From Chaenocephalus aceratus (lineage: Eukaryota; Chordata; Actinopteri; Perciformes; Channichthyidae): a DNA stretch of 64,000 bases. The notes beneath the pieces were generated by a model. That model was given only the letters and a program-made list of their open reading frames with translations, searched no databases and was not told where the DNA came from. The position numbers and the translations under genes are program-made. The stretch is taken from the NCBI GenBank assembly GCA_023974075.1, contig CM043803.1, forward strand, positions 3,569,495 to 3,633,494, written 5' to 3'. Every line of letters begins with the position of its first letter. Positions within the stretch are counted from its first letter, which is position 1. Shown piece after piece: positions 36,095 to 48,172 of the stretch.

Positions 36095-37287
36095 AGGGGG
36101 GTATACTGCGAAGCAGGATTTTCGCTTAGCCGGCTAAATTCAGGGCAAACTCCGGCTTTCCGGTCATCCGAAGCTGGTTCTCTTTTTAGCAGGCTAGATC
36201 TCCATGGTAATATATGCTAAGCAGCTAACCTGGTCGGGACCAGGGGCCTATGCTACGAAGCTGGTTCAACCTAACCTGGATATGTTTGAGTTAGCCGGTT
36301 GGCCTAATCCAAAACATACGCGCTCTCGCTAAACTGTACTACGACGCTGGTTATCAAGTGGATCGCTCAAGCCAGCCGTGTCCTATCTAGTTAGGTGCGC
36401 GTTCACATGAAAGGGGTGGTATCTGGAGCATTCGACCAATCACAAACATGGAGAAGCATACTGACAGCGCAGCGTCATACTTCCTGAAAGAAAAGTGAAC
36501 TTTAATACTAGTCAAAAATGAAGAAGTTAAACTTTAAACATCCATGACTTAAACACTTGATCCAGGATCAAAGCCACAGAGCTGCACCTGCAAGGTGAAT
36601 ACAGCTGGCAAAAGAAAAAGTGTTTGAATGCGTACATTAACAGGTTTATGATATCACTGCCCCGTCTAAAACACGATCTGACTTTAATTACATTTGTCTC
36701 GAGTGTTTCGTCAACTTAATGTGTTGCTTAAAATAATACTTCTGCATCCAGTCTGTGACGCTGTGAGTGTTGCACGGCCAGATACGGCTCAGCTGACTCA
36801 GATAAGGAGATATATGATACATTATGAAGTGATATGCCGCGGACTGTACTTAATGTTACTCTGATCCTGTTACTGATGTTGTGGCAGATATTTAAGTAAG
36901 CTTTATTAACGCTAATGTTATAATAGTCAGATTGCTCTGAAGATGGGAGGTGATATTCTATTAATGTTCACGTTCACACAGTCGGTGATTTTTGCCGGCC
37001 GTCTTTCCTGCGACGGCAGTTTTTCTGTATTTCCTTTCTCCTGTAATATGACTTGATCGCTTTAAACTCCGCACACTGAGCTCTGATTGGTCAGCAGGCA
37101 GTGCTTTCACTGAGTTGATCTCTTAGCCTGCAACCTAACCTGGTCCCGACCAGGTTAGCTGCTTAGCATATATTACCATGGAGATCTAGCCTGCTAAAAA
37201 GAGAACCAGCTTCGGATGACCGGAAAGCCGGAGTTTTCCCTGAATTTAGCCGGCTAAGCGAAAATCCTGCTTCGCAGTATACCCCCC
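36095..37287. repeat. inverted-repeat pair X/X' (36095-36242 and 37141-37287)
   Basis: X runs from GGGGGGTATACTGCGAAGCA to AACCTGGTCGGGACCA. X' is its near-exact reverse complement. They flank the left arm Y of the larger palindrome, and X' forms the loop of that palindrome, so the two inverted repeats interlock. Confidence 0.85.
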
Positions 37288-38193
37288 AGGTTAGGTTGCA
37301 GGCTAAGAGCTCAACTCAGTGAAAGCACCGCCTGCTGATCAATCAGAGCTCAGTGTGCGGAGTTTAAAGAGATCAAGTCATATTACAGGAGAAAGGAAAT
37401 AGCCTACAGAAAAGCTGCCGTTGCAGGAAAGACGGCCGGCAAAAATCACCGACTGTGTGAACGTGAACATTAATAGAATATCACCTCCATCTTCAGAGCA
37501 ATCTGACTATTATAACATTAGCGTTAAGAAAGCTTACTTAAATATCGGCCACAACATCAGTACCCGGATCAGAGTAACATTAAGTACAGTCCGCGGCATA
37601 TCACATCATAATGTATCATACATTTCCTTATCTGAGTCAGCTGAGCCGTATCTGGCCGTGCAACACTCACAGAGTCACATACTGTATGCAGAAGCATTAT
37701 TTTAAGCAACACATTAAGTTGACGAAACACTCGAGACAAATGTAATGAAAGTCAGATGGTGTTTTAGACGGGGCAGTGATATCATAAACCTGTTAATGTA
37801 CGCATTCAAACACTTTTTCTGTTCCCAGCTGTATTCACCTTGCAGGTGCAGCTATGTGGCTTTTATCCTGGATAAAGTGTTTAAGTCATGGATGTTTAAA
37901 GTTTAACTTCTTCATTTTTGACTAGTATTAAAGTTCACTTTTCATTCAGGAAGTATGACGCTGCGCTGTCAGTACGCTTCTCCATGTTTGTGATTGGTCG
38001 AATGCTCCAGATACCACCCCTCTCATGTGAACGCGCACCTAACTAGATAGGACACGGCTGGCTTGAGCGATCCACTTGATAACCAGCGTCGTAGGACCGT
38101 TTAGCGAGAGCGCGTATGTTTTGGATTAGGCCAACCGGCTAACTCAAACATATCCAGGTTAGGTTGAACCAGCTTCGTAGTATAGGCCCCTGG
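36240..38193. mobile_element. large foldback element, arms of about 0.9 kb (Y 36240-37140, Y' 37288-38193)
   Basis: The outer ends are CAGGGGCCTATGCTACGAAG and the inverse of CAGGGGCCTATACTACGAAG. Inner ends are TTAGCCTGCAACCTAACC and its inverse. The arms match by eye at roughly 95 percent along their full length, for example GTTTATGATATCACTGCCCC at 36644 and inverted near 37790. The 147-bp loop is X'. No transposase gene is evident, so it appears non-autonomous. The termini resemble those of X, suggesting related families. Confidence 0.85.
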
Positions 38194-39814
38194 TCTTTTT
38201 GGGGGGTTGCCTATAAATCTGAATGTGTGGTGTTTCTTTCTTAGCTTTTGTGCCATATAAAAATAGCTATTGCCAAAAATGATGAACAGTATAAGAGAAA
38301 GGAATTAGACATGCCTTACTAGGCCTACTCCCTTAATACTTAACACTGTTAGTATTTCCCCTCATAAGCCACACCAGAACAAAACAAGTCTATGAAACCT
38401 CCTTAAAAACCGAATAGTGACTTCATCGGGGAAAATCAAGCTGCTCTTTTTCAAAATGAGCGGTTAAGTGTATTTGTCCTGAAAATCCAACAGAGGGCAT
38501 ACATGGCCCACATATGCAGGAGTGCTCAGCGATAGCAGCAGTAATAAATGCACATGTAAATAATACAAATTGATGTTTAGAAGTCATAATGTGATCTTTC
38601 CATTGAACTTGTTTTCTTGTTTGCCTATCATCTGCTGAAATTTGCAATAACAACTATATATATAATTGCTTACATTTCAACATGTGTCTAGAGACTAACT
38701 TATCTTTTTTCATTTACAAAGTTTCAATTAGAGTTTTGCCCTGTTACAGTGTCATAATGAATCACCGCCTTGCCACTCTTTCCAGTCTACTCCCTGTCAG
38801 TGAGGTGCCATAAAGAGAATGCATAAATATAACAGATATGTTGGGAAGTTAAGATAAAGTCAGACTTCCCATTTCTTGTGGCTTCGGTGCTGTCATATAT
38901 CACTGGCTGCCTCTTTCAGTAGAGAAACAGACCCTGACACAGAACAGGAAATAAGAGTTGGTTAGCAGAGACGAGAAGCCGTTTGAGCTCCAGCTCTTCA
39001 GATACAAAACTGTTCTGAAGATTGTTTGTGGGACATTTTTGGAAACAAAATCAGGCAAGTAGAACACGTATTATTATTATTGTCCTCAGCTGAAGCGTGT
39101 GGGTATGAGTGCAGAATGTGATTTATGTTGTTGCTGAGCCTTGAAAGTGTCGTCAAATCATTTGAGTTGCACTGACTTACCTTACCTTTTTTTTTGTTGA
39201 ATGATACTCAAAATCCAACATGATATTATAAGTTAAATCTAACTTGCATGATCTATAGATCTTTTTAAAGTCATTTTTAAGTATATATAATTGTATTTTA
39301 TACTGCAATGAGCATTTGATCTTTTATGTTTTGAATACGTTAACTCCCATTTGCTCCACATAACAATGTGATTATTTGGCAACAACACAGACACAGTTGT
39401 ATTTCTCTGCATATGAAGCAGCTGCTGATGACCTCCTGTTGTTTCTTTGTATTCAGTTTGCTAGGAGTTGATAAGAAACACTGAGATTTCCACATGACGC
39501 CACACTGACGCCGCGCCGAGCTCGGTGCAGGCTTCCTGTTTTGTGGTTTAGCAGTTTTCAGTCTGCTGCTGAGTATGTTTTAGTTGTTTTGCAGCTATTG
39601 GAAACAACTTCCTGTCTATTCCTGTGCACAGAATAATTAAAGGCTTTAAAAGAGCCTCTATTGTTGCCAATACAGCATTTTGTTCATAATGTTACCTCCA
39701 AACGGCGTTGACCTTTCATGTAGTCAGCATTTTTATTTCCATGTCAAACACTGAATGGGGCCTAAAAGGTCAGTGCCTCAGTTTGGAGTGACTGTGAGCA
39801 TTTATGGTTTTGAA
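38194..39814. other. non-coding stretch upstream of arhgap27
   Basis: No coding exon recognised. A segment at about 38930-39054 ends in AAATCAG|GCAAGT, a possible GC-type donor of a leader exon for arhgap27, but this is weak. Confidence 0.3.
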
Positions 39815-39935
39815 GTCAATAAAAACACTACAAACAGTCAATAAAAAACACTACAAACAGTCAATAAAAACACTACAAACAGTCAATAAAAACACTAAAA
39901 ACAGTCAATAAAAACACTACAAACAGTCAATAAAA
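39815..39935. repeat. 22-bp minisatellite, about five copies
   Basis: Tandem units of GTCAATAAAAACACTACAAA plus CA, nearly identical. A looser ACAACTACAA-type low-complexity region continues to about 40350. Confidence 0.9.
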
Positions 39936-40793
39936 GAAAAGCAACAATGATTACAGAGAGACAATCGAACAATAAACTAATGCAAATGACCAAAAACAAA
40001 CACAAAAAGCCTTGATATTTTATACATGCCCTCTTTCCTGCTTTTTCCTTACCTTTGGGATAACTAAAGTTCTCTCTTTTAAAAAGTCTACAAGAGATTA
40101 AAACGTCTAAAGAGACAACCAACACAACTACAATAGGATGCTAAATGATCACCAACAAATGCAAATTACCCAGAAGTGATGTGAATGACAACAAAGAGAC
40201 ACAAAAATGACCACAAAATTGCATTAAAATAAAAACAAAAAGTTGTGAAACGACTGCAAAAAGAAGCAAAACAACTACAATGAGATGCCAACAAATACAC
40301 AAAAAATGACAAAAGATCCCAAAACGAGATGCTAAACGACTGCAAATAGACAAACGATTCAAGATGCAAGGCTTTATTGTCATGTCATGTGCAGTAGCTA
40401 GGTATATATGGCAAAGTTACAGGCTCCTCCAACAGTGCAACATGAATATATATATATAGGACATCAAACAAATTAAACAGATAAAATAGTGCAAGAGAAT
40501 GTTTTGAGATGCAAGCAAATACAAATAAAATAGAAATAGTGCAAGAAGAGTTTATATACAAGTAAATGGAATATGATGTATAGATAAGTGATTTGCAAGA
40601 TGCAAACAGATGACCATCAGTCATTTATAATCTGGTGATCTTGCTGCTAAGTGTGGCAGTAGTCCGTTTGTTCTCAAAGGCCCTCATTATCAAAAGTGAA
40701 AGAGGTCACGTGTTTATTTAGGTGCAGTGATTAACAATGAACTAAGACATACACTTTAAAGGCCACTGAACTTCCCATTTCCTCTATTCACAG

Positions 40794-41623
40794 CTCCAAG
40801 ATGCCCACGCTCCATCCCGAGTGACACGTAGGAGCACCAGAGCATGGAGCTGGTGTCAGTGCAGTACGACTTCGAGTACACAGCGAAAGACGGTCGCCTT
40901 GTGTCCATCAAACCTAACGAAAGTTACATCCTGGTCTCCAGAACTAATGAGCACTGGTGGCACGTACGCAAAGACCTGCACACCCGACCCTTTTATGTCC
41001 CTGCCCAGTATGTGAAGGAGCTCCCAACAATTACTGAACACTCTTCTGATAAGATGGATTCACCTGTGACCAAGCCACTGGAAATGAACGATATAAGACG
41101 ACGTAAAGGGACCACAGTGATTCGAGTTTGGGATCTGGATGCTCCAAGAGAGACATACCGCTTCTCCACGTTTGGACAATGTGAGAAAATACAAGATGTG
41201 AAGCCATGTGAGACTCTGGAAGGACCAATCAGCAGCAGTTTTGCACACAGAGAGGATGACATTCAGACGCAGGATTCAACAGAAGGCTTATCTTCTACCC
41301 CTGAACCCCTGAATACTGACATCCTGGAACTGTATGCAAAACATCATCATGTGCCAAAGGTCAAAACTGTACCCAAAGAGCCACTGCTGGAGGGTGAAGT
41401 CATACAGCAACAGACTTTTTTGCAAGATGAGGATATGGACTTCCCTTCACCCCCTAAATCGCCCCTGTATGACACCATACCCAAGCTGAACATCCCAGAA
41501 TTTGACACTTTTTCTGAGCTGCCTGGCCCCATTGACTCAGATGACACATTCGTGTTTGAGGAGCAACATTTAAATCTCACTGAAGAAGCAACCTCCTGTC
41601 CGAATGAAGCTCCCACTGAGCAG
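40794..41623 (+). CDS. arhgap27: arhgap27 SH3 exon (start codon 40844)
   Basis: Acceptor TATTCACAG at 40793. ATG at 40844 begins MELVSVQYDFEYTAKDGR directly at the SH3 fold, as in ARHGAP27. 260 codons end in APTEQ before GTGAGC. After the SH3 comes a low-complexity acidic region with several Pro-rich stretches (FPSPPKSPLYDTIPK) that could bind SH3 partners. The first 50 nt are leader. Confidence 0.93.
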
Positions 41624-44600
41624 GTGAGCTTTCCATTTTCTTCACGTTGTATTGTTCTTATTTATAACTTTGAATTAGTGTTTAAATCAAAGTCTGTCAC
41701 TGTGGTGTTACAGCCAGAAGAGGGCGCAGTTTCATCATTTGTAAAACGCTACAGTCTCTATACAGTACAGTGCTTTTTATTATTATTTTACAACATTAAA
41801 TTAAAAAAGACTTGACTTTTTTTAAAAGGGCTCATCTGTAAAATGCCCTTTTATGTCAAAGTGAAAACAGAACTTGATCTAAATGAAGTATTTCATGAGA
41901 CACACCTTACCCATCCCAGGTGCAGCCAGTTTACTTTAGGAGTCACAGTATAATTGATATAGTATCATACCTAAGATTGTCGTCGTCATAACTACACTGT
42001 AGCTGTACGTATGACAAATAAAAGCCTTGAACATGGAGATCAGTGTCAAGAGGTTCCAATTCATTGTAATATAAATACATTTGGCCTGTGTAATAGGATA
42101 ACAAATGGGGTAAACAACATACACAACATAGTATTTCCCCTTCATGATTTGTTGACTTATCTTTGTTGTTTTTATAAAACTGACTTTCTCATTTCCCATT
42201 TACTTGTTGTGACGTGTGGCAACTGCTTCTTTTTAAGGGGTTGTTTGACAAAAAAAGGCCTCATAAGGGCATGATTTTATAGTCCACACATCTATCTTCA
42301 TGGTCAATCCTGGCGCCTACATTACCCATGCATCCCATAGTTGGATGTGTTTGTGTGTACTCAGGTTATATGATAATATTTGGGCAAATGTAACCTAGGC
42401 AGACGTGGGGAGGACCACAGAGGCCTCCCATCTTTAAAACCCAGCACCATTACATTTTTTGAAATATTTAGATGTTGTTGTTTTCAAATCCAACAAATGC
42501 AATCGCTTCCTCAGTAGCAACACAACGATTATAATAAAACTGTATTATTATAAACCAGAGGTCGGAAGTCACTTTATTCAAGTACTGTATGTAAGTACAA
42601 TTTTGAGATACTTGTACTTCACTTGATTATTTCCATATGCTCCTTTGTACTACTCCACTACAATTCAGAGGTAAATTGTGTACTTTTACTCCACTACATT
42701 TATTTTGTACATTTAGTTATTTTACAGATTTTGATATATATATATATAATATATCACAAGATAAATTCACAAGATACCCTGCAGTATAAAAAGTCATTAA
42801 ATGCGCATTTACCAGCTTTGATAAACACATTAATACATCAATATAATTATAATCAAAACATATATATTATTCTGAAATGGACCAACCTTCATAATGAGTA
42901 CTTTTACATTTGTTACATATTTTGATGCTGATACTTTTCTTCATTTAATTGGGTAACATTTTTAATGCATGACTTCTACTTTTAACAGAGTATTCCTACA
43001 CTCTGGTACTTCTACTTTTACTAAAGTACAAGATCTGAGTACTTGTCCCACCACCTCTGTTAATTAGTTAACAGTTGAATTGATAATACAAAATGATTAG
43101 TCTGTTAAAGCACTTTTCAAACACTTTTTAACAAACTTTAATGTGTTTAATCTCCTTTAACCACAGTACTTTATTAATATCCAATCACTAATGAGCACTG
43201 ATTAGTTTAGACTTTACATCGGAACCACTTGTTGAATTTGACACAGTGAAGGTACAGACTTGTAATAGCCGTGTAGAGTTCACAGTATCTGTGCCAGCTC
43301 ATCTGCATATGAATGGCCGGCCTTCCCCTTCATGCCATTTCAATGGCGAGGAAGAGGAGTCCCCTGAATACCCCCAGTTAGAGCAGCTGAGGCAGAGTCT
43401 TGGTCAGTTCCTCTTCGCTGTGGAAGCACTTTACCCCGGGTGTGTATAGTTTTTAATCATTGAATGTGTTGAATTGTTGTTCAGGGACGTCTTGTAGTGT
43501 GTGCATTTCACTTTAATACAATGCTGTGTACAGTCAGTGATGTCATTGGAGAACAGGTTACAAACAGGTAGTGTCAGCTGGGTGGCTTCCGAGTAAAAGG
43601 AAAGGGTTAATGTGAAAGCTGCTGACAGCCACTCCCAAAACCCCCAGCTGCTACCTGGTTTCCCCAGCGCCGGGGCCGATCCTGGGAATAATTCTGATCA
43701 CACGCGACGTGGAGGAACCATGAAACATTTGCGCGTATTTACCTCGTTTTAGCATGATTCACTGTTGGCTGGAGATCACTAAAGAAGCGGGGCAAAGTTT
43801 TGTTTCAGGTAAGTTGTTGTTGTTTGCACCTGTTGCAAGGTTACGGAGTTTGTGAAGGAGATTTTATACGACTTTCCTACAGTAACGCTGGGACAGTTTG
43901 TTTAGTGAGACTTTTACGCATCACATTGATCAAATTCTGCATTTTTAACTCGATAAAGTTTATGTTTCTCCTCATGGGAAGTATGAATGAGCCACTGCAG
44001 ACGTGCCAGAAGTGCATTAATTCTCCCCCCACAATGAAGGGGCCATCTCCATGGTGATAGGAGGGGGTCTGGCCTGACTCCCAACGAGCAGGGCTTTGGA
44101 GCTTTCAGTGCCAGTTGGCGTGTGTGTGCATATGTAATGTGCAGAACTTGCAATTAGCCCTAAATGTAGGTCACTTAATATCCAGGGAATGTGGGCTGTT
44201 CCTTGGTCTCTGCCGGGATGTTAAGTTTGGGAGCACATCCAGTTGGGATTGGGAATCCAAAGTTTGGTTATAGTTCATTTACAGCTTGAAGAAAGGTGTA
44301 CTTTCAATTTGGTGTGTCATATCGTTCATTAGTCATCGTGGTTTGGTCTAAAAATGTCAGATTATTGTGGTGGTATTCAGTGTTTCCCAAAGCCTATATA
44401 ACGTCCTCAAATATCATTTTTTTATAGTATTCATTTTTTCGTGTTTAAAGAAAAACCCTCATTAATTGAATAGTTGCATCTTTGCTTGAGTTCATATTCA
44501 AGCATTTTGTTGTTATGTGGAACCTTTACATTATGTTTCAGCCTTAATGGATCAGTGAGTCTGGACTCTTTGCAAGAACCTCTATTAAGCTCCATACTGA

Positions 44601-47600
44601 ATATTGAACACAGCATGTCCAAGAAGTCTTTATCACTTAATGTTTGGATGAATGGCAGAAGGGGTCAAATGTCCCATTGAACTTTAGCAACTACTGTTGA
44701 AGAAAAGAATGGTATAGAAAACACTGCGTCTTCTGCTTTGCATAAAGACACATATTTCCTTTTTTTTGCACGAGCCAAATCCACAGTTAAACAGGTGACA
44801 TAAAACACATCAAATCAAATTTGGACCAACACAAACAAAGCACATTTAAAGAAGACTTAGGTGCTTGAAGGTAACGACATAAACACGTTTAAATAAATTG
44901 GAATTAGAAGTTTTGCGCTGGTTTTTTCTTTCTTTATTTCACAGTGTCCTCTGTTCTTCTGTTTCCTCCCTGAGAGCAGTAACTGAAAGTGGTGATTTAG
45001 GGGGTGGCTGTCGTTGTCTTATATTGTGCCACTTAAGTGCTGGTCTGCTTTGCCATGGTGACAGGACAGTGGGGTTTGTCTGCAGCCTGTAAATGTGCTT
45101 CCCAGTTGAACCACTCCGAAAAGCTTTGTGTTGCTGTTAGGTGCTCAAACCAAGACACAAGTGACTCTTTGTTTTGTCCTGTTGTGCACAATAAGTGTGA
45201 TACTTTTGCTTTTAAAACTGAACAGCTGAGGCCGATCTTCCATATCCTGAGACGGACTATAAATCCAGAGAAAAGTGTGTGAGACAAGTTGAATGCCAAG
45301 AAACTGCTCCAACTGGTAGTGTGAGTGTCTCTTCAGAACTCTCTATACCTGTCTGCTTGACAGAACACATGTGTCCATCAAGTGTGTGAAATAACAGGTG
45401 CATGTCGCTTTCACCTCACAGACGAGCCCTCCATTTGTACCATTCTTTGGTCATATAGTATTACTAGAAACAGCGATGCGTTTTGAATATTAACCCGAGG
45501 GCCTGCGAGAATGAGGTTTATTCTGTCTAGGGTTGAGCTTTTCTTTAAAAAGGCAAGTAACATACTAACACTTGGTTTCGACAGATTGCTGGGTATTTAC
45601 TTTTCAGAGAAAACGACACTTGGCTTTGTGACTCAGACTAACGGCCGTACACGAGAGGCCTTAAGAGTATGTTTTTATAAACAATATGATTATGGGTACA
45701 GCATTGTAAAGCAGTGATCACAACCAACATGCACAGCAAGGGATATTATGCATTTCTTCTTTCATCTGCCTGACATCTGACACTCTCTCAGATAAGTTGC
45801 AATATTGATCTACAAAGCGGTGTAAAGATACAGTCTTTGTCAAGAGTTGCATGAGTCAGGCACAGGTTGTGTCCTCTCATTGCTATTTATAACATGTTTT
45901 TGTAGCTGAAGTCGTAATGACGCGCTTAATTACTCCGATCCCATCCTTCAGCGCGTGCCTACCTTGAATAAAATGGTGCCTGACTGCAGTTATTAACAGT
46001 ACAGAAGCTTCCCAGATCCAAAACAAAGCTTAAGTCCTGAATACTTCTGTTTTTGGATTGTTTGCATGTTGCACCTGTAACCAAATGTCAAGTTTGGCCC
46101 TTTGCAAAATAATTTCTACTTGCATCAGAAAGCAATGCAACAGCTGGTACTTAGACGTTTCCCCTCCTACACAGAAAACACTTCACCTACAGGGAAAGAG
46201 TGGGAGAAATCTGTCAGGAACAACAATATCAGCGGGTTTCGCATATCGGCATGCAGATCTGGCCTGAAGTGCAACGATAAGAACGTGATAAGCTTAAGAA
46301 TTCCACAATGGACATTTCTTGTGTTATCCTGATTCTGGGCCATTAGGAATGTGATGTAAGAGGAGGTGGAGCCGGATTGATTCAATAGCTCGACTGTGTG
46401 CTCTGTGGCGTGATTTGGGACCCAATTTGGGACTCCATTGTCTGATTGGATGAGCGCTAATGTGGTTAAGTAATGAAGCAGATTGCTGCTTCATGCATTG
46501 CTGAGGGATGAGAATTCAGTTTTGCGCTTAAGTATTGAAATCATACTCGAAGAACACTATTTAAGGCCTAGGCGCAGTTATTTATATGTGAAGATACCTT
46601 TCAGTCTGTTCGCTAAATACAAACAGTTTTCCATATCTGACAAAACTCTGCAAGATAAGTGAAAGATATTCTAACAAGATTTGTCAAAAAAAGTAGAATC
46701 TTATAAATGTAGGCTACTATACTTATATAGCGTATACGTAGCATCCCACTTTTAAGGAGTTTTTACCAATGTTAGGTTCAGTTATCCAAGCACTAAAGTT
46801 GTTTGCATGTCATTTAACGCCCTGCTCCGATTACCTAATCACTTCACATGCATACGTATGCAGGGTCACAGTCTTATAAATGGGGTTAATGTTGTGAATT
46901 CAAACAAAACTACTGAATGTTGTGTTGTACACAACTTTGTAAGGTTTCGGAAAAGATCATGGTTTGGGTTCAAATAAGTGCGCTGTTAATTGAATTAAGT
47001 TCCGTACGTTAGGAACGTTTTAAACGTAATCTGTCACATCTTGAAGCATATTCGCAGTTTTTAAAATGTGGTAAGCTTCATAAACTCAAATAAAACTGCT
47101 TGGTTGTTTTTAGGCAACAATACGTCTTGGTTAGGTTTAGGAAAAGATTATTGTTTGGGTATAAATAAGTATGTTTGTTAGAAAAAGCGTTCTCCTGGTG
47201 AAAGTCTTGTCTCTTTTTCACCCTTTCTGCCATACATTGGTTTTCTCGCTCTTAATACTACAGCACCGGACTTCTGTTGCCTTTGCTTTGAACATCTAAT
47301 ATTGCAGTGGAAAAACAATTGGGTAGTAGTAAAACGCGAAATGACCTTTTACTAAATTAGTGCCTATTGTGACACCAGTATAATCATTTTAATCAACTTT
47401 CCTCTTTCCAGGATGTTCCAGGAAGTATTGACAGCAGTGACACATGCTGAAACTTCAAAAGCAATTGGCAAACATGGATGTTGCGGTATAAACCCAAGGG
47501 TTACCAACATGCGTCAAACCTAATTTGAGTTTAACCCTAGCCCCAAAAACAGCCACAAAATGCACCGCCTGCTGTCTCCCCCTGTTGAAGGAAGTAATGG

Positions 47601-48076
47601 TGGAACAGTTGGCCTTAAACCCAGACTTCCTGTTTCATGCCTCGTGGACTTTAACAACACAATGTTTCATCAGAATATCCTGTCAAAAAAAGATCTTGCG
47701 TATTATTGTGAGAAATTATGACTTCCCTTTTTTCCCCATTAGTATCTGCTTGACCTACTGTACTCGAGGATCAAATAATGAACCCTTTAAAGCAGCTGCT
47801 GTAGACAAAAGCAAAGTGGTTTTATTGTACCTTTGTAAAATGTTCCTTTGAGGATAACACTATGGTTACTGGTGTGACCCCTTAAAAAAAACTTGTTTCC
47901 ATTTAGACATTTATTTTTTGAGTCAATCAGGAAGTATGTTGACTTGGCCTTTTTCTGTTTACGTTGCTCCTGCAATCAAACCCTATTCTCTGTCTTGTCT
48001 TCCTAGTCTCATTGCGCGACAACACAGACAGTTACCCTTTACCCCCCCTACCCTGTACACAGGAATTCACACATGT

Positions 48077-48172
<96 letters not shown>

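Noticed and set aside
39815..40350. CRISPR-like array
   Set aside because: The repeats are head-to-tail with no unique spacers, so this is a minisatellite in an animal genome.
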